A stretch of 13,513 nt of DNA from Prevotellaceae bacterium (GTDB taxonomy: Bacteria; Bacteroidota; Bacteroidia; Bacteroidales; UBA932), in contig JAIROF010000032.1 in NCBI GenBank assembly GCA_031257655.1, positions 1 to 13,513 of the forward strand, read 5' to 3'. How positions within the stretch are numbered: the first letter of the stretch is position 1; every line of letters begins with the position of its first letter. Shown piece after piece: positions 1 to 8,757 of this stretch. The translations under genes were made by a program, and so were the position numbers. The notes under the pieces are model-generated. The model was given only the letters and a program-made list of their open reading frames with translations. It was not told where the DNA came from and ran no database searches.

Positions 1-750
1 AGCGCTGCATTTCATTTGACCGCCTTCTCCCAAAGTGAAATCTCCCAAATGGAAAACAGCCTGCTAACAAGGCAAAATTTTGAAACCCGCTTGATATATG
101 GCGCATATCCCGATGTGGTTTTAATGAGCAGCAACGATGAGCGGAAAGAATATTTAAAAGGCATTGTCGATGCCTATTTGCTGAAAGATATTTTGATGGT
201 TGACGGCATAAAAAACGCCTCAAAGATGAAAGAGCTGTTGCAGCTCATTGCCTTGCAAACAGGTAGCGAGGTCGCGTATGCAGAATTGTCGCAGAAGCTT
301 GGAATGAGTAAAAATACCGTTGAAAAATATCTTGGTCTGCTTTCAAAAACATTTGTAATTTATAGACTTGGCGCATTCAGCCGTAATTTGCGGAAAGAAG
401 TTACCAAAGCGGGCAAGTGGTATTTCTACGATAACGGTATCCGTAATGCGCTTATAGCTGCTTATAGCTCATTGTCAATAAGACAGGATGTTGGCGCTTT
501 GTGGGAGAATTATCTTATAAGTGAACGAATTAAAAACAACCTGAATCACAATTTGAGTAAAGATTTGTATTTTTGGCGCACGTATGACGGGCAGGAGATT
601 GATTTGCTTGAGATTGAAGGAGACGAAATTCATGCTTTCGAGTTTAAATGGGGAGATAAGACCTCAAAAATACCTGAAGCTTTTGCCAAAAGCTACTCGC
701 AGTCAACATATCAAATTGTAAACAGAAAAAATTATTTAGAGTTTATTTAG
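1..750 (+). CDS. DUF4143-family ATP-binding protein, 5' end missing (C-terminal 249 residues)
   Basis: The reading frame is open from base 1, so the true start lies outside the window; the TTG at 16 is only the first possible start codon inside it. The visible 249 residues match the C-terminal part of AAA ATPase/DUF4143 proteins, which are usually about 380-400 residues, so the N-terminal P-loop domain is what is missing. A winged-helix-like stretch (VAYAELSQKLGMSKNTVEKY) spans about 271-330. The C-terminal portion has the layout of a PD-(D/E)XK-like fold: a QEID segment near 592-603 and an EFKW segment at 640-651. The family is widespread in Bacteroidota and archaea and its role is poorly defined; no substrate can be assigned. 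The gene converges on the glycosidase block, with 37 nt between the two stop codons and no clear terminator. It is visibly more AT-rich than the glycosidase genes next to it. Confidence 0.85.
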   Translation, partial: SAAFHLTAFSQSEISQMENSLLTRQNFETRLIYGAYPDVVLMSSNDERKEYLKGIVDAYLLKDILMVDGIKNASKMKELLQLIALQTGSEVAYAELSQKLGMSKNTVEKYLGLLSKTFVIYRLGAFSRNLRKEVTKAGKWYFYDNGIRNALIAAYSSLSIRQDVGALWENYLISERIKNNLNHNLSKDLYFWRTYDGQEIDLLEIEGDEIHAFEFKWGDKTSKIPEAFAKSYSQSTYQIVNRKNYLEFI

Positions 751-787
751 GCATGTGAAATTAAAGAATTAGCCCAAATTGCTGCGC

Positions 788-1885
788 TTAGCGTATTTTC
801 CGTATCAACCCTTCGTGGTTGATGCGGAGCGCAGCACCGGAATCGTCCGAGATTGTTGCCGTGAACTGTAGCGGCGTGGCGGACAGGGAGAGGGTGTTGC
901 GCTTACCGCTTACGAGGCAGCTGCTCGCTATGGACAAGTCGGAGAGCGACAGGGCGTAAGCGCCCTTATCCCGGTAGTGCTTCTGCTGCTTGTAAAAGAC
1001 CAGCCAGAGGTATTGCCGCTGCTGCTCGCTGTACGGCCACTCAAAAAGAGGCTGCGTGGCGTCGGGCGCCAGCGCCGAGAACTGCACGTAGCCCCACCGT
1101 TCGGGCATGTGCATGTCTATCATGCCGGTTGGCGACCAGACCCAGTTGTGCTCGGGCAAGGTTTTTCCGTGTTCGTCGGTTTTCTTCACGTATTTTCCGT
1201 CAACGATGTGGGTATCCCACTCCACGCGCGAAAAGTTGAGCCGCCATACGTCGCCGTCTTTGGGCGTAGCCGCCAGGTCTTTGAACGGGATGGCCATTTC
1301 CACCGTCCAGCCTTGGTCTTCGTCGGTGGGGTCGTTCAGCGTCCCGGTTATCGCTACGGCATGCCGCAGCCCGCTGCAGTTCCACGAAATGAGAATGTGC
1401 GCATTAGACCGGTATGGCTGCGTAAGGAACAGGTCGAACATCGTGTTATGTGCGTTCACCTCAAGCTCGTAGTAGTTGTGCCCCGTATTGCCGGGGTCTA
1501 TGAAGACCTCAAAATCGTTGTCGGCGTAAATAATTTGGTCGCGCTCCGTGAGGGTTGCCCATATATGCTTATCCCACAGGCGTGCGGCAATGTAGAGGCA
1601 GGTGGAGTCCCACATCATTTTTGCCCGCGTGGCGTAGTACGGATCCGGTTTGCCGTAGCCTTCAATGTCGCAGAAGCTGCTTGTCCATTCGGCCCAGCGC
1701 CATGCCGGCTCGTCCAAATTTCCGTCGATTGTCGGCGGCAGGTTGGTATGGGCTATGACGTAGCTTTGGGGAGGACTGAAAAGGGCTTCCAACCCGTCGC
1801 CCAGCTTCCGGTTGCTGTTTTGGTTGCGCTCACATCCGGTGGCAATGAGCAAAATTCCCAGCGCGGAGAGCAGATAGCTTTTCAT
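788..1885 (-). CDS. CBM9-like carbohydrate-binding lipoprotein
   Basis: This 365-residue protein starts with a lipoprotein signal peptide (MKSYLLSALGILLIATGC; lipid-modified Cys18). A carbohydrate-binding family 9-like beta-sandwich follows at about residues 42-272. Family hallmarks are PTIDGNLDEPAW (51-62), the strand LYIAARLWD (97-105), DNDFEVFIDP (122-131), the YYELEVNAHNT stretch (138-148), GWTVEMAIPF (192-201) and WRLNFSRVEW (214-223). The last 90 or so residues contain a conserved helical piece (RQYLWLVFYKQQKHYRDKGAY) and have no domain I can name. Homologues usually sit beside glycoside hydrolases in polysaccharide-utilisation loci and are thought to bind glycan or assist hydrolysis; I see no catalytic motif. 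It is the last gene of the minus-strand operon, 28 nt after the GH106 stop codon, so it is probably translated from the same mRNA. The residues after Cys18 (ERN) are a weaker surface-export signal than those of the two GH106 proteins. Confidence 0.85.
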   Translation of the reverse strand: MKSYLLSALGILLIATGCERNQNSNRKLGDGLEALFSPPQSYVIAHTNLPPTIDGNLDEPAWRWAEWTSSFCDIEGYGKPDPYYATRAKMMWDSTCLYIAARLWDKHIWATLTERDQIIYADNDFEVFIDPGNTGHNYYELEVNAHNTMFDLFLTQPYRSNAHILISWNCSGLRHAVAITGTLNDPTDEDQGWTVEMAIPFKDLAATPKDGDVWRLNFSRVEWDTHIVDGKYVKKTDEHGKTLPEHNWVWSPTGMIDMHMPERWGYVQFSALAPDATQPLFEWPYSEQQRQYLWLVFYKQQKHYRDKGAYALSLSDLSIASSCLVSGKRNTLSLSATPLQFTATISDDSGAALRINHEGLIRKIR

Positions 1886-1913
1886 GATAGCGAGCTATTT
1901 AGTTTGGTTTGGT

Positions 1914-4900
1914 TTAATTAGCATGGTTAATTTGCACCACTTTTACCGGTTCCAGCAGCCCGGATTCCTGCAGCGCGGAGGAAGCGTTCCAGTTGTTGTA
2001 CAGCGGCTTTACAATTTTCGCTTCCTGAGGCAGGGATGCTTCGCCGATAAATCGGTTGGCCCAGGTGTTGACCACCTCTACCTCCAGCGTATTTTCGCCG
2101 GCTTTTAGCGCGCCGGTAGCGTCCACGCGGTATGGGTATGTCCATGCGCCGCCGCAGTACTTTCCGTTGATTTTCACCTTCGCCATTACGCCCACCTTGC
2201 CGAGGTCGATGTAGACGTTTCCGGCAGGCTTGGCGTCGAGCGTAAGCGTGTTGCGGTAGACGGCCGTCCCCGAATAGTAGCGGATGCGGGCGTCATCGCT
2301 CTGCGACCAGGATTGCAGGCGGTCGAAGGTAGCCGGCTCCGAGGGGCCGCGCCTCACGTTGTCGGATTCGAAGGTAACCGTCCAGGGGGTGCTTACTTCG
2401 GCCAGCGTTGTTAGCTTCGGGAAGTTATCGCTCAGCTCGGACGATTTGGGGGTGCCTTTTCCTGCGAAAACGATGAAGGCGCTTTCGCGAGGCTCCAGCT
2501 GCAGGGGCACCGTGGTGGAGGATTCGTTCAGCTCGAATGCCGGCAGGAGGCGTCGCCGGCCGCTAACGGGATTCCACAGCTCGGGCTGCTTTCCGGCTAC
2601 GCGAAATTGCGGCGAAAGCTGTACGGTGTTGTCGCTCTGGTTGGCAATGAAGTAGATTTCGCGGCTGGGGGTTGTGCGGTGGGCGTAGGCAATGCTGCCG
2701 CTCGTTTTCACGTCGGGGGCGATGCCGAGCGCGCTCAGCGCTTCTGCTATGGTCATTCCCGACAGGATAAGGCCTTTGCCGTAGGGACGCTTCCGGGCAT
2801 TTTTGTCGCCCCACATTTTGCTGGCGAGCGCCGTAAGCTCCGCGTCGGCGTTGGGGTATCCCTGGTAGCTGGGCGAGCGCTGCGGGGCTTCACCCAGCAC
2901 GGTAGCGCCTTCGGCAACCAGCCGCTCTATGCCTTTCAGCACTTCGGGGCGCATGGTTTTGAAGGGCGGCAAGGCCAGCAGGCGGTACGAGATGCCGTGC
3001 GGCAGCACAATTCGCCCGTCTTTTACCGACATGGCGTTGATGATAACGTCGGCGTTGACGTAGTCGGCGTGGTATCCGTTGGGGAGCGCGGGCACGCTGA
3101 CGCCGTCTTTTGCCGCGCTGGGATTCAGGCCGAATGGGCCGGTGTTTACCGGCACATCTTCGCCAATGAAGTAGGCGACGTCGGCTACCGGCAGCCCCTG
3201 CTCGAGCATAAAGCCGCAGCGCTTCAGGTAGGCGGTAAACAGGTCGATGTGCGGGAACCAGGTGTTTTTGCGGTTAAACTCCACGCCAAACCACGATTCT
3301 ACGCCCGGATAGCGGTCTTCGTAAGCCTGCTGGATGTACACGTGCAGCACGCAGCTGGTCATGCCGGCGGCAAGCGCCCTGTCGCCCTCCTGCTTGAGCG
3401 AGTAGGGGTAGTGGTAGTTTCCGCTCATGCTGGTAAAGGCTTCGGCGTACACTCGCGGCTTGTTGTAGATGTGCGCGCACGAGGCGGCAATGTCGATGTA
3501 GCGGAAGTAGTCGCCGCCAGGCCAGAACTCTCCGCCCACGCGGTCGGTGTGCTTTCCGTAGAGCAGCGGCTCGGCGGGGAATCCCCAGTCGCCGTAGTTT
3601 TCTATCCACGAGTACAGCCCGTGCCGGTGAAAGATGCTGTTAAAGTGCGCTATGCTGCTGCTTATCATTTCGGACGCCAGCCGCCGCACGTCCCACAGAA
3701 AGCGCTCGGCCTGCTCGGGCGAGCCCACGAGGTAGCCGGTCAGCACGGGCAGGAAGGGCGTCGGGTCGTAGCCATAGCGCGCCCGGAGGCTGTCGATAAA
3801 GTTGTCGGTAAAGTCCTGGCCGCCTTTTTCCCAGCTGTCCATGACCACGACGCGGAACGTTTTGCGGTCTTTGGCGGGGATGCGGCGCAGCACTTCGCCG
3901 ATAAAGCTGTCGAAGTGGTGCCGGATAAAGGCGGGGTTGAGCTTATCCATTTCGTATCCATCGCCTTCGGGCGACACCGGAGCGACCAGAACGCCGTTGG
4001 GCAGCATTCCCATGCGCAGCACGAGCCACGTTCCGCCGGGGGCGTCCCATACGAGCGTTCCGTCGGGCTGCACCTTGTCGGTGACGTCGACAACGGTTGC
4101 GGGGGGGATGGCCGTTTCGCTGTCGTTGGCCGCGGGAACGTCGAGCATCGACGTCCATTTGTACTCCGTCCACGGCGGGTTGGCTCCCTGGTACAGGTAG
4201 GCGAGCGTCTTTTCGGGGTACTTGTCGAGCATGGCCGTGGGCGACAGCGCAATTTTGCCGATGGCGACGTTGCTTCCGGTCCTGAAGACGATGCGGTATT
4301 CGTCCGAGGAGACCTTCTCAAATCCTGCAACGATAGGGGTAAAGGGCGTAAAGCCGATGAACGGGCTAACGGACGAACGGAGCGGACAGGTGGCAACGGG
4401 AACGAACGCGCCGTTTACCTTTGCCTGCAGCTCGCCCGTGCCGCTACAGGCGCCGGCGGGGTAGATCACCAGCGAGCGGGCGGCATACGCTTTGGGCAGC
4501 TTGACCGTTATGGAGGCCTCTTCTCCCTCCGGCGCGACGTATTTTGCGCGGCGGGGCGATGTGGGCAGCGTGTCGAGCGACGGGCTGCTTACCGGGGTGT
4601 TTTGCGGCGAGCGCATGTTGCTTGTCGTCACTTTTGCGCCGGGCACGTCGAGCAGGTTCAGCCGGTAGTCGTCCGGCACGGGGATGGCCAGCGTTTTGAC
4701 GTCCTGGAACTCGTCGCAGCGGCCTTCGAGGTTGACGTACTCGCCGCTCCACGCCTTGTAGTGCGACAGGCGCGACGGCGCGGGCAGCTTAACGCTCACC
4801 TTTCCTCCTCCTGCCACCAGCGTTTCGGTGGAGGCGAGATGGCGCATCGACTGTTCGGCTTTGATCCACGGCCCGCCGGACTGGCTCCAGCCCGGACAGT

Positions 4901-5240
4901 TGAACATGCCGATTTCTATGCCCAGCTCGCCGGCGGTTTTCATCGCGGCGTGCAGCACCTCCCACCATTCGTCGGAAAGCAGCTTCGTTTGGCCGTAGGC
5001 GGTGGGCTGATCGCCAATGTTGCCGATGAACGCGGAGTTGACGCCCGCCTTTTTCATCGCCTGCAAATCTTTTACAACGCCTTCCTTTGAGATGTTGTCG
5101 TTGATCCAGTACCAGTATACGCCGGTGGTCATGCTTTCGGGCGGCGATGCAAAGCCGGACGCCAGCTCATCCTTGCATCCGCAAAGCGACAGCGCGGCGA
5201 CGGCTGCCGGGAGGAGTACGTGTGCGCGTATTCTTTTCAT
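1914..5240 (-). CDS. GH106 family glycoside hydrolase (putative alpha-L-rhamnosidase), lipoprotein, copy 1
   Basis: This 1108-residue protein opens with a lipoprotein signal (lipobox SLCGC, Cys22) followed by KDE, which resembles the Bacteroidota surface-export signal, so an outer-membrane, outward-facing location is likely. The GH106 catalytic region runs from about residue 38 (TGVYWYWINDN) to about 780. Landmarks are GMFNCPGWSQSGGPWI (111-126), VVMDSWEKG (465-473), IENYGDWGFP (546-555) and RVYAEAFTS (596-604). Glu471 and Glu600 are the best catalytic candidates: their context and 129-residue spacing resemble the pair reported for Bacteroides GH106 enzyme BT0986 (E461/E593, from memory). A C-terminal beta-sandwich like the GH2 sugar-binding domain spans about 950-1068, with YYSGTAVYRNT and VKINGKYCGGAWTYPY. 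The family inverts alpha-L-rhamnosides of complex plant or algal glycans. The gene lies 53 nt after GH78 with no promoter in the gap, so it is probably co-transcribed. It is paralogous along its whole length to the gene at 8758-12078. Confidence 0.9.
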   Translation of the reverse strand: MKRIRAHVLLPAAVAALSLCGCKDELASGFASPPESMTTGVYWYWINDNISKEGVVKDLQAMKKAGVNSAFIGNIGDQPTAYGQTKLLSDEWWEVLHAAMKTAGELGIEIGMFNCPGWSQSGGPWIKAEQSMRHLASTETLVAGGGKVSVKLPAPSRLSHYKAWSGEYVNLEGRCDEFQDVKTLAIPVPDDYRLNLLDVPGAKVTTSNMRSPQNTPVSSPSLDTLPTSPRRAKYVAPEGEEASITVKLPKAYAARSLVIYPAGACSGTGELQAKVNGAFVPVATCPLRSSVSPFIGFTPFTPIVAGFEKVSSDEYRIVFRTGSNVAIGKIALSPTAMLDKYPEKTLAYLYQGANPPWTEYKWTSMLDVPAANDSETAIPPATVVDVTDKVQPDGTLVWDAPGGTWLVLRMGMLPNGVLVAPVSPEGDGYEMDKLNPAFIRHHFDSFIGEVLRRIPAKDRKTFRVVVMDSWEKGGQDFTDNFIDSLRARYGYDPTPFLPVLTGYLVGSPEQAERFLWDVRRLASEMISSSIAHFNSIFHRHGLYSWIENYGDWGFPAEPLLYGKHTDRVGGEFWPGGDYFRYIDIAASCAHIYNKPRVYAEAFTSMSGNYHYPYSLKQEGDRALAAGMTSCVLHVYIQQAYEDRYPGVESWFGVEFNRKNTWFPHIDLFTAYLKRCGFMLEQGLPVADVAYFIGEDVPVNTGPFGLNPSAAKDGVSVPALPNGYHADYVNADVIINAMSVKDGRIVLPHGISYRLLALPPFKTMRPEVLKGIERLVAEGATVLGEAPQRSPSYQGYPNADAELTALASKMWGDKNARKRPYGKGLILSGMTIAEALSALGIAPDVKTSGSIAYAHRTTPSREIYFIANQSDNTVQLSPQFRVAGKQPELWNPVSGRRRLLPAFELNESSTTVPLQLEPRESAFIVFAGKGTPKSSELSDNFPKLTTLAEVSTPWTVTFESDNVRRGPSEPATFDRLQSWSQSDDARIRYYSGTAVYRNTLTLDAKPAGNVYIDLGKVGVMAKVKINGKYCGGAWTYPYRVDATGALKAGENTLEVEVVNTWANRFIGEASLPQEAKIVKPLYNNWNASSALQESGLLEPVKVVQINHAN

Positions 5241-5293
5241 TTTAAAAAATTGTTTTGTTATGGTTATTGCTGCTTATTATTTTATTATTTATA

Positions 5294-8200
5294 TTATTCA
5301 TAGCTCACCGTAAAGCGGTGTTTTCCGGAGCCTACCTTGTAGGTTTTGCCATCGAAAGGCGTTACCACCGTTGCCTGGGTGTTTGCGGGGACGCTCACGT
5401 CCAGCGTAAAGGTCTTGTCCTTGTTTGTCCACGAGGTTTCGATGTTTCCAACAATGGCGTGGTAGCTACCCTTTGCCCACTCCAGGGCGGTACCCGGCTG
5501 GGGCTTTATGAAGAAGTGTCGGTATCCGGGCTGCGATTCGTCGGGGCGGATGCCGAGGATATGGCTGTACATCCATTCGCCCACGGCGCCGATTGCCACG
5601 TGGTTGAAGGAGTTCATGCCGGCGTCCTGAAAGCCTCGTCCGGCAACATAGCCGTCCCAGCGCTCCCAGATGGTGGTGGCGCCCTGGTCGATGGAGTAAA
5701 ACCACGAGGGGAAGCGGCGGCTTAGCAGCAGCCGGTAGGCAATATCGTCGTAGCCGTATGCGCTCAGCTGCTTCATCATCCAGATGGTGGAGTGGATGCC
5801 GGTGGAGATGCGGTAGTCGTAAGCTTTGATGGCCTCTACCATGTTGGCCGCCGCCTTAGCGCGCAGCGCTTCGGGCAGCAGCTCGAGCTCCAGCGCCAGG
5901 GCATAGCCGGCCTGGGTATTGCCCTCAATAATCCCGTCGGCGGACACAAATTTTTCGTTGAATACCTTTTTGATGGCGGCCGCCAGCGCGCTGTACTTCC
6001 TGTAATCCTCCGCTTTGCCAAGTATTTTTGCGGTTTTGGCGACTATCGAGGTGGAGTAAAAGAAGTATCCGGTGGCAAACACATCGTCGGGGACGGCGCC
6101 GCCTGTTTTCGGGTAGCCGTCCGAGTGGATGGTGTTTCCGTTCAGCCAGTCGCCGTAGCTGTTTGCCCTGAAGTTTCGCCATACCAGATCGGGGTTGTGG
6201 CGGTGGTTAAAGTCAACGAACTTTTTCGTCGCCTCGTACTGCTTCGAGAGAATTTCCGTATCGTTGTAGTTTTGGTATACCCTCCAGGGGATAATCACTC
6301 CGGCGTCGGCCCAGCCCGGCGCGTTGAAAATCTGCCGCCACTTGTCGTCGTGCGGCGCAATGTCTGGAAATCGTCCGTCCTCCAGCTGAGCATCGCGGAT
6401 ATCCCTCACCCACTTGGTGTAGAATCCGGCCATGTCGAGATTGTAGATGGCGGTTTGCGAAAATATCTGGGCGTCGGCCATCCATCCTTCGCGCTCGTCG
6501 CGCTGCGGGCAGTCGGTGGGAATGGAGATGAGGTTTCCCCACTGCGTCCAGCGGATGTTCTCCCACAGCTTATTGACGTCCTCGTTTGAGGTGCTGAACG
6601 TTCCGGTTTCCGGCGACGAGGAGGCAACCACTTTGCCGCGTATAGTCGCCAGCTGCGGCGACTGCGTCAAGCCGCTCACCTCCACGTAGCGGAACCCGTG
6701 GTAGGTAAACTTCGGCTCGTAGCCTATGCTTTGCTCGCCGCCGGGGATGTATACGTCCTCCGGCTTGGCGCCCCGCATGTTGTCCAGGTAGAGCGTTCCG
6801 TCGCTGTTGAGCATTTCGCTGTAGCGCAGCGTTACGGGCTGCCTGGGGTTGTACGGGAGGGTGATGCTGCACCAGCCCACCATATTTTGCCCCAGGTCGA
6901 AAATATACTTGTCGGCGCCTATTTTTCTTAGCGACACGGCTTCGAGCTCTTTGATAATGGCAATCGGCTCGTTCATTTGGGCGCAGAGGTTTGCCTTTTC
7001 GTTCGGGTAGGCGGTTGCCGCAATCCACTTGGAGGCGTCGTATCCGGGTTTATCCCACCCTTTTTGCTCGTTTTTGGCTTCGTAGACTTCGCCTTTGAAG
7101 TAGGAGGCTTCGGTAATTGGCCCCTGCGCCAGGTACTTCCACGAGCCGTCGGTGGCAATGATTTCGGAGGCGCCGTCTTCGTAGTATAGCATGAGCTGCC
7201 CAAAAAATTTACGGAAAAAGCCATAGCCACCTCTCCAGGGGTGCGACCACCGCGCGCCGGCATACCATCCGTCGGCTAAGGTGGCGCCCAGGACGTTGGC
7301 TCCCGGTTGGAGCAGCCGGCTCACCTCGTAGGCCTGATACTGTAGATGGCTGTCGTAGTCCGTAAATTCGGGGGCAAAGACCTGTTTGCCCACTTTCTGC
7401 CCGTTGATGTACGCCTCGTATATTCCCAGCGCGGAGGCGTAGTAGAAGGCGCGCCTGATTTTTCGGCTCACGCTGATTTCCTTGCGCAGCAGCGGCGAAG
7501 GGGGGATGTTGGTAAAGTAGCCAAAGCGGTCTGTTGGGCGGAGGTAGCCGTCTGTAAGCAGGCTGGGCTCCCATTTCCAGCTCGCAACTAAGTAGTCGGA
7601 GGCTTGCACCGCCCTGTTGAGGGCGATGTTCTTCCCCCCGCTCAGCACTTCGATTTCGGCCAGCCCGTATCCGAATTTTCCCTCTCCCGCATCGGGCAGC
7701 TTGGCAACGCTGAGGCGAATGTAGCGGCCTTTGGCGGCGGGGAATTTTTTTTCGTAGGGCGTCAAATTTTGGGTGGTAACGTCACTTCCCGATTCGCTTA
7801 CCAAAATTTTGGGGTTGGCGAATTTGCCGTTAGAGGCGGTTTCGATGCTAAAGCGCAGGGGAAACAGCGCTTCGTTGTCCAACAGCGGGTGGAGCCTTAC
7901 CGCGTCGAACGCTTGCTCTGCGCCCAGGTCTACAACGATCCACTTGCTGTTGTCGGGTTTGGCGCTGAGCTCGGAGCGGTAGCCGGTGTAGATGTAGTAC
8001 ACCTCTTCGGGAGCAACGGGCGTTTCCTTAGCGCCAATCCACTGCGCCGTCCAGTCTTTTGGGGAGAAGGCGCCGGTCAGAAAGTGCGCCGTGCGGCTCC
8101 ACTCCGAAGGCGTTTCGGTTTCGTCCCAAACGCGAACTTTCCAGAAGTACAGCGTAAAGGGCTTCAGCGGTTTTCCCTGATAGGCAATTTGGTTGGTCTG

Positions 8201-8470
8201 CACGCTGCTCTTTTTTCTGCTGTCCCAGGCGTCGGCCTTGTTCTGCGCTAAGGCTACGGAATCGGTAGAGACAAGGATTTGGTACGCTTTTTGCTTCTTG
8301 TTTTTAGCCTCCGATACCAGCTCCCAGCTTAGCCTTGGGTGCTGAGCATCAATTCCTAACGGGTTATTCAAATATTCGCACCGTAAGTTGGCTACCGCTA
8401 CGGTATGCTGCGTTTTTCCGCTTATGGCCATAGCCAACAGCGAGAGTAAGATCAAGCATGCTTTTCTCAT
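5294..8470 (-). CDS. GH78 family alpha-L-rhamnosidase, secreted
   Basis: The chosen ATG at 8470 gives 1058 residues starting MRKACLILLSLLAMAISG, a standard cleavable signal peptide without a lipobox cysteine, so the enzyme is probably periplasmic. Domains in order: an Ig/FnIII-like domain at about 24-134; a discoidin (F5/8C)-like region at about 155-315 (KWIVVDLGAEQAFDAVRLHP at 176-195, then GRYIRLSV); the rhamnosidase N domain at about 325-500 (YEAYINGQKVG, 351-361); a concanavalin-like beta domain; the (alpha/alpha)6 catalytic barrel at about 615-970; and a C-terminal beta-sandwich. The catalytic motif DCPQRDEREGWMADAQ (653-668) supplies Asp653, Glu659, Trp663 and Asp666, with the same spacing as Asp630/Glu636/Trp640/Asp643 of Streptomyces SaRha78A. 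Glu936 in TTIWERWD fits the general base, Glu895 there. It hydrolyses terminal alpha-L-rhamnose with inversion. A TACCTTTG promoter element lies about 75 nt upstream. An in-frame TTG start at 8548 is unlikely because it would overlap that element. Confidence 0.95.
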   Translation of the reverse strand: MRKACLILLSLLAMAISGKTQHTVAVANLRCEYLNNPLGIDAQHPRLSWELVSEAKNKKQKAYQILVSTDSVALAQNKADAWDSRKKSSVQTNQIAYQGKPLKPFTLYFWKVRVWDETETPSEWSRTAHFLTGAFSPKDWTAQWIGAKETPVAPEEVYYIYTGYRSELSAKPDNSKWIVVDLGAEQAFDAVRLHPLLDNEALFPLRFSIETASNGKFANPKILVSESGSDVTTQNLTPYEKKFPAAKGRYIRLSVAKLPDAGEGKFGYGLAEIEVLSGGKNIALNRAVQASDYLVASWKWEPSLLTDGYLRPTDRFGYFTNIPPSPLLRKEISVSRKIRRAFYYASALGIYEAYINGQKVGKQVFAPEFTDYDSHLQYQAYEVSRLLQPGANVLGATLADGWYAGARWSHPWRGGYGFFRKFFGQLMLYYEDGASEIIATDGSWKYLAQGPITEASYFKGEVYEAKNEQKGWDKPGYDASKWIAATAYPNEKANLCAQMNEPIAIIKELEAVSLRKIGADKYIFDLGQNMVGWCSITLPYNPRQPVTLRYSEMLNSDGTLYLDNMRGAKPEDVYIPGGEQSIGYEPKFTYHGFRYVEVSGLTQSPQLATIRGKVVASSSPETGTFSTSNEDVNKLWENIRWTQWGNLISIPTDCPQRDEREGWMADAQIFSQTAIYNLDMAGFYTKWVRDIRDAQLEDGRFPDIAPHDDKWRQIFNAPGWADAGVIIPWRVYQNYNDTEILSKQYEATKKFVDFNHRHNPDLVWRNFRANSYGDWLNGNTIHSDGYPKTGGAVPDDVFATGYFFYSTSIVAKTAKILGKAEDYRKYSALAAAIKKVFNEKFVSADGIIEGNTQAGYALALELELLPEALRAKAAANMVEAIKAYDYRISTGIHSTIWMMKQLSAYGYDDIAYRLLLSRRFPSWFYSIDQGATTIWERWDGYVAGRGFQDAGMNSFNHVAIGAVGEWMYSHILGIRPDESQPGYRHFFIKPQPGTALEWAKGSYHAIVGNIETSWTNKDKTFTLDVSVPANTQATVVTPFDGKTYKVGSGKHRFTVSYE

Positions 8471-8545
8471 ATTGTTGAGAGCTAATTTGTTAATTAAAAA
8501 AAATAGGGTTACATAGCAACACCGCATAGCGGGGTGTAATCGGGG

Positions 8546-8553
8546 CAAAGGTA
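8546..8553 (-). promoter_or_regulatory. Candidate -7 promoter element TACCTTTG for the GH78 operon
   Basis: The minus strand reads TACCTTTGCC from 8553, an exact match to the Bacteroidota TAnnTTTG -7 motif, about 75 nt before the GH78 ATG. No clear -33 TTTG is present. If active, it would transcribe GH78, GH106 copy 1 and the CBM9-like gene independently of GH106 copy 2. A short imperfect hairpin (8520-8536) would lie in the leader. Confidence 0.5.
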
Positions 8554-8616
8554 AGCCATTTAAAAGCTAAAAGGGCTGAGAAAAATGATTTTTATACTGT
8601 GATTTTTGATTTTTTT

Positions 8617-8689
8617 GTCCACGAATTACACGATTTTTTTGTCCACGAGTTACACGAATTACACGAATTGCAGGATTTGCACGAATTAC
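8617..8689. repeat. Imperfect direct repeats built on GTCCACGAATTACACG
   Basis: GTCCACGAATTACACG at 8617-8632 recurs as GTCCACGAGTTACACG at 8641-8656, a 24-nt period, and is followed by further ACACGAATT/GCACGAATT pieces up to 8689. It lies in the gap between GH106 copy 2 and GH78, upstream of the candidate GH78 promoter. Similar CACGAATTACACG strings are common intergenic repeats; no function is implied. Confidence 0.7.
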
Positions 8690-8693
8690 GGTA

Positions 8694-8732
8694 GCGTCCA
8701 TGATTGATTGTATACCAATCAATCATGGACGC
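8694..8732. repeat. Perfect 17-bp inverted repeat with 5-nt loop
   Basis: GCGTCCATGATTGATTG (8694-8710) and its exact reverse complement (8716-8732) flank the loop TATAC. With one mismatch the stem extends to 8690-8736. It begins 25 nt after the GH106 copy 2 stop codon. On the minus strand no U-tract follows, so it is not a classical terminator for that gene; a T8 run (8738-8745) follows it on the plus strand. It could protect the 3' end of the GH106 mRNA or block antisense transcription. Confidence 0.8.
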
Positions 8733-8757
8733 CACCATTTTTTTTGTATTCAGCTGC

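Noticed and set aside
751..787. Bidirectional terminator between the convergent genes
   Set aside because: Only 37 nt with no stem-loop of useful length.
977..1921. Plus-strand open frame opposite the CBM9-like gene
   Set aside because: The minus frame has a lipoprotein signal and family motifs; the plus frame has neither.
2607..5090. Long plus-strand open frame (827 codons) opposite GH106 copy 1
   Set aside because: It is antisense to a secure GH106 gene. GC-rich codon usage keeps this frame free of stops, and a similar translation appears opposite the paralogue only because the DNA is homologous. No recognisable domain or signal.
8468..8548. Upstream TTG start for GH78, adding 26 residues
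   Set aside because: It overlaps the TACCTTTG promoter element and places a poor leader before an excellent signal peptide starting at 8470.
8694..8745. Rho-independent terminator for GH106 copy 2
   Set aside because: The T-tract follows the hairpin on the plus strand, while the gene is on the minus strand, so it is kept only as an inverted repeat.
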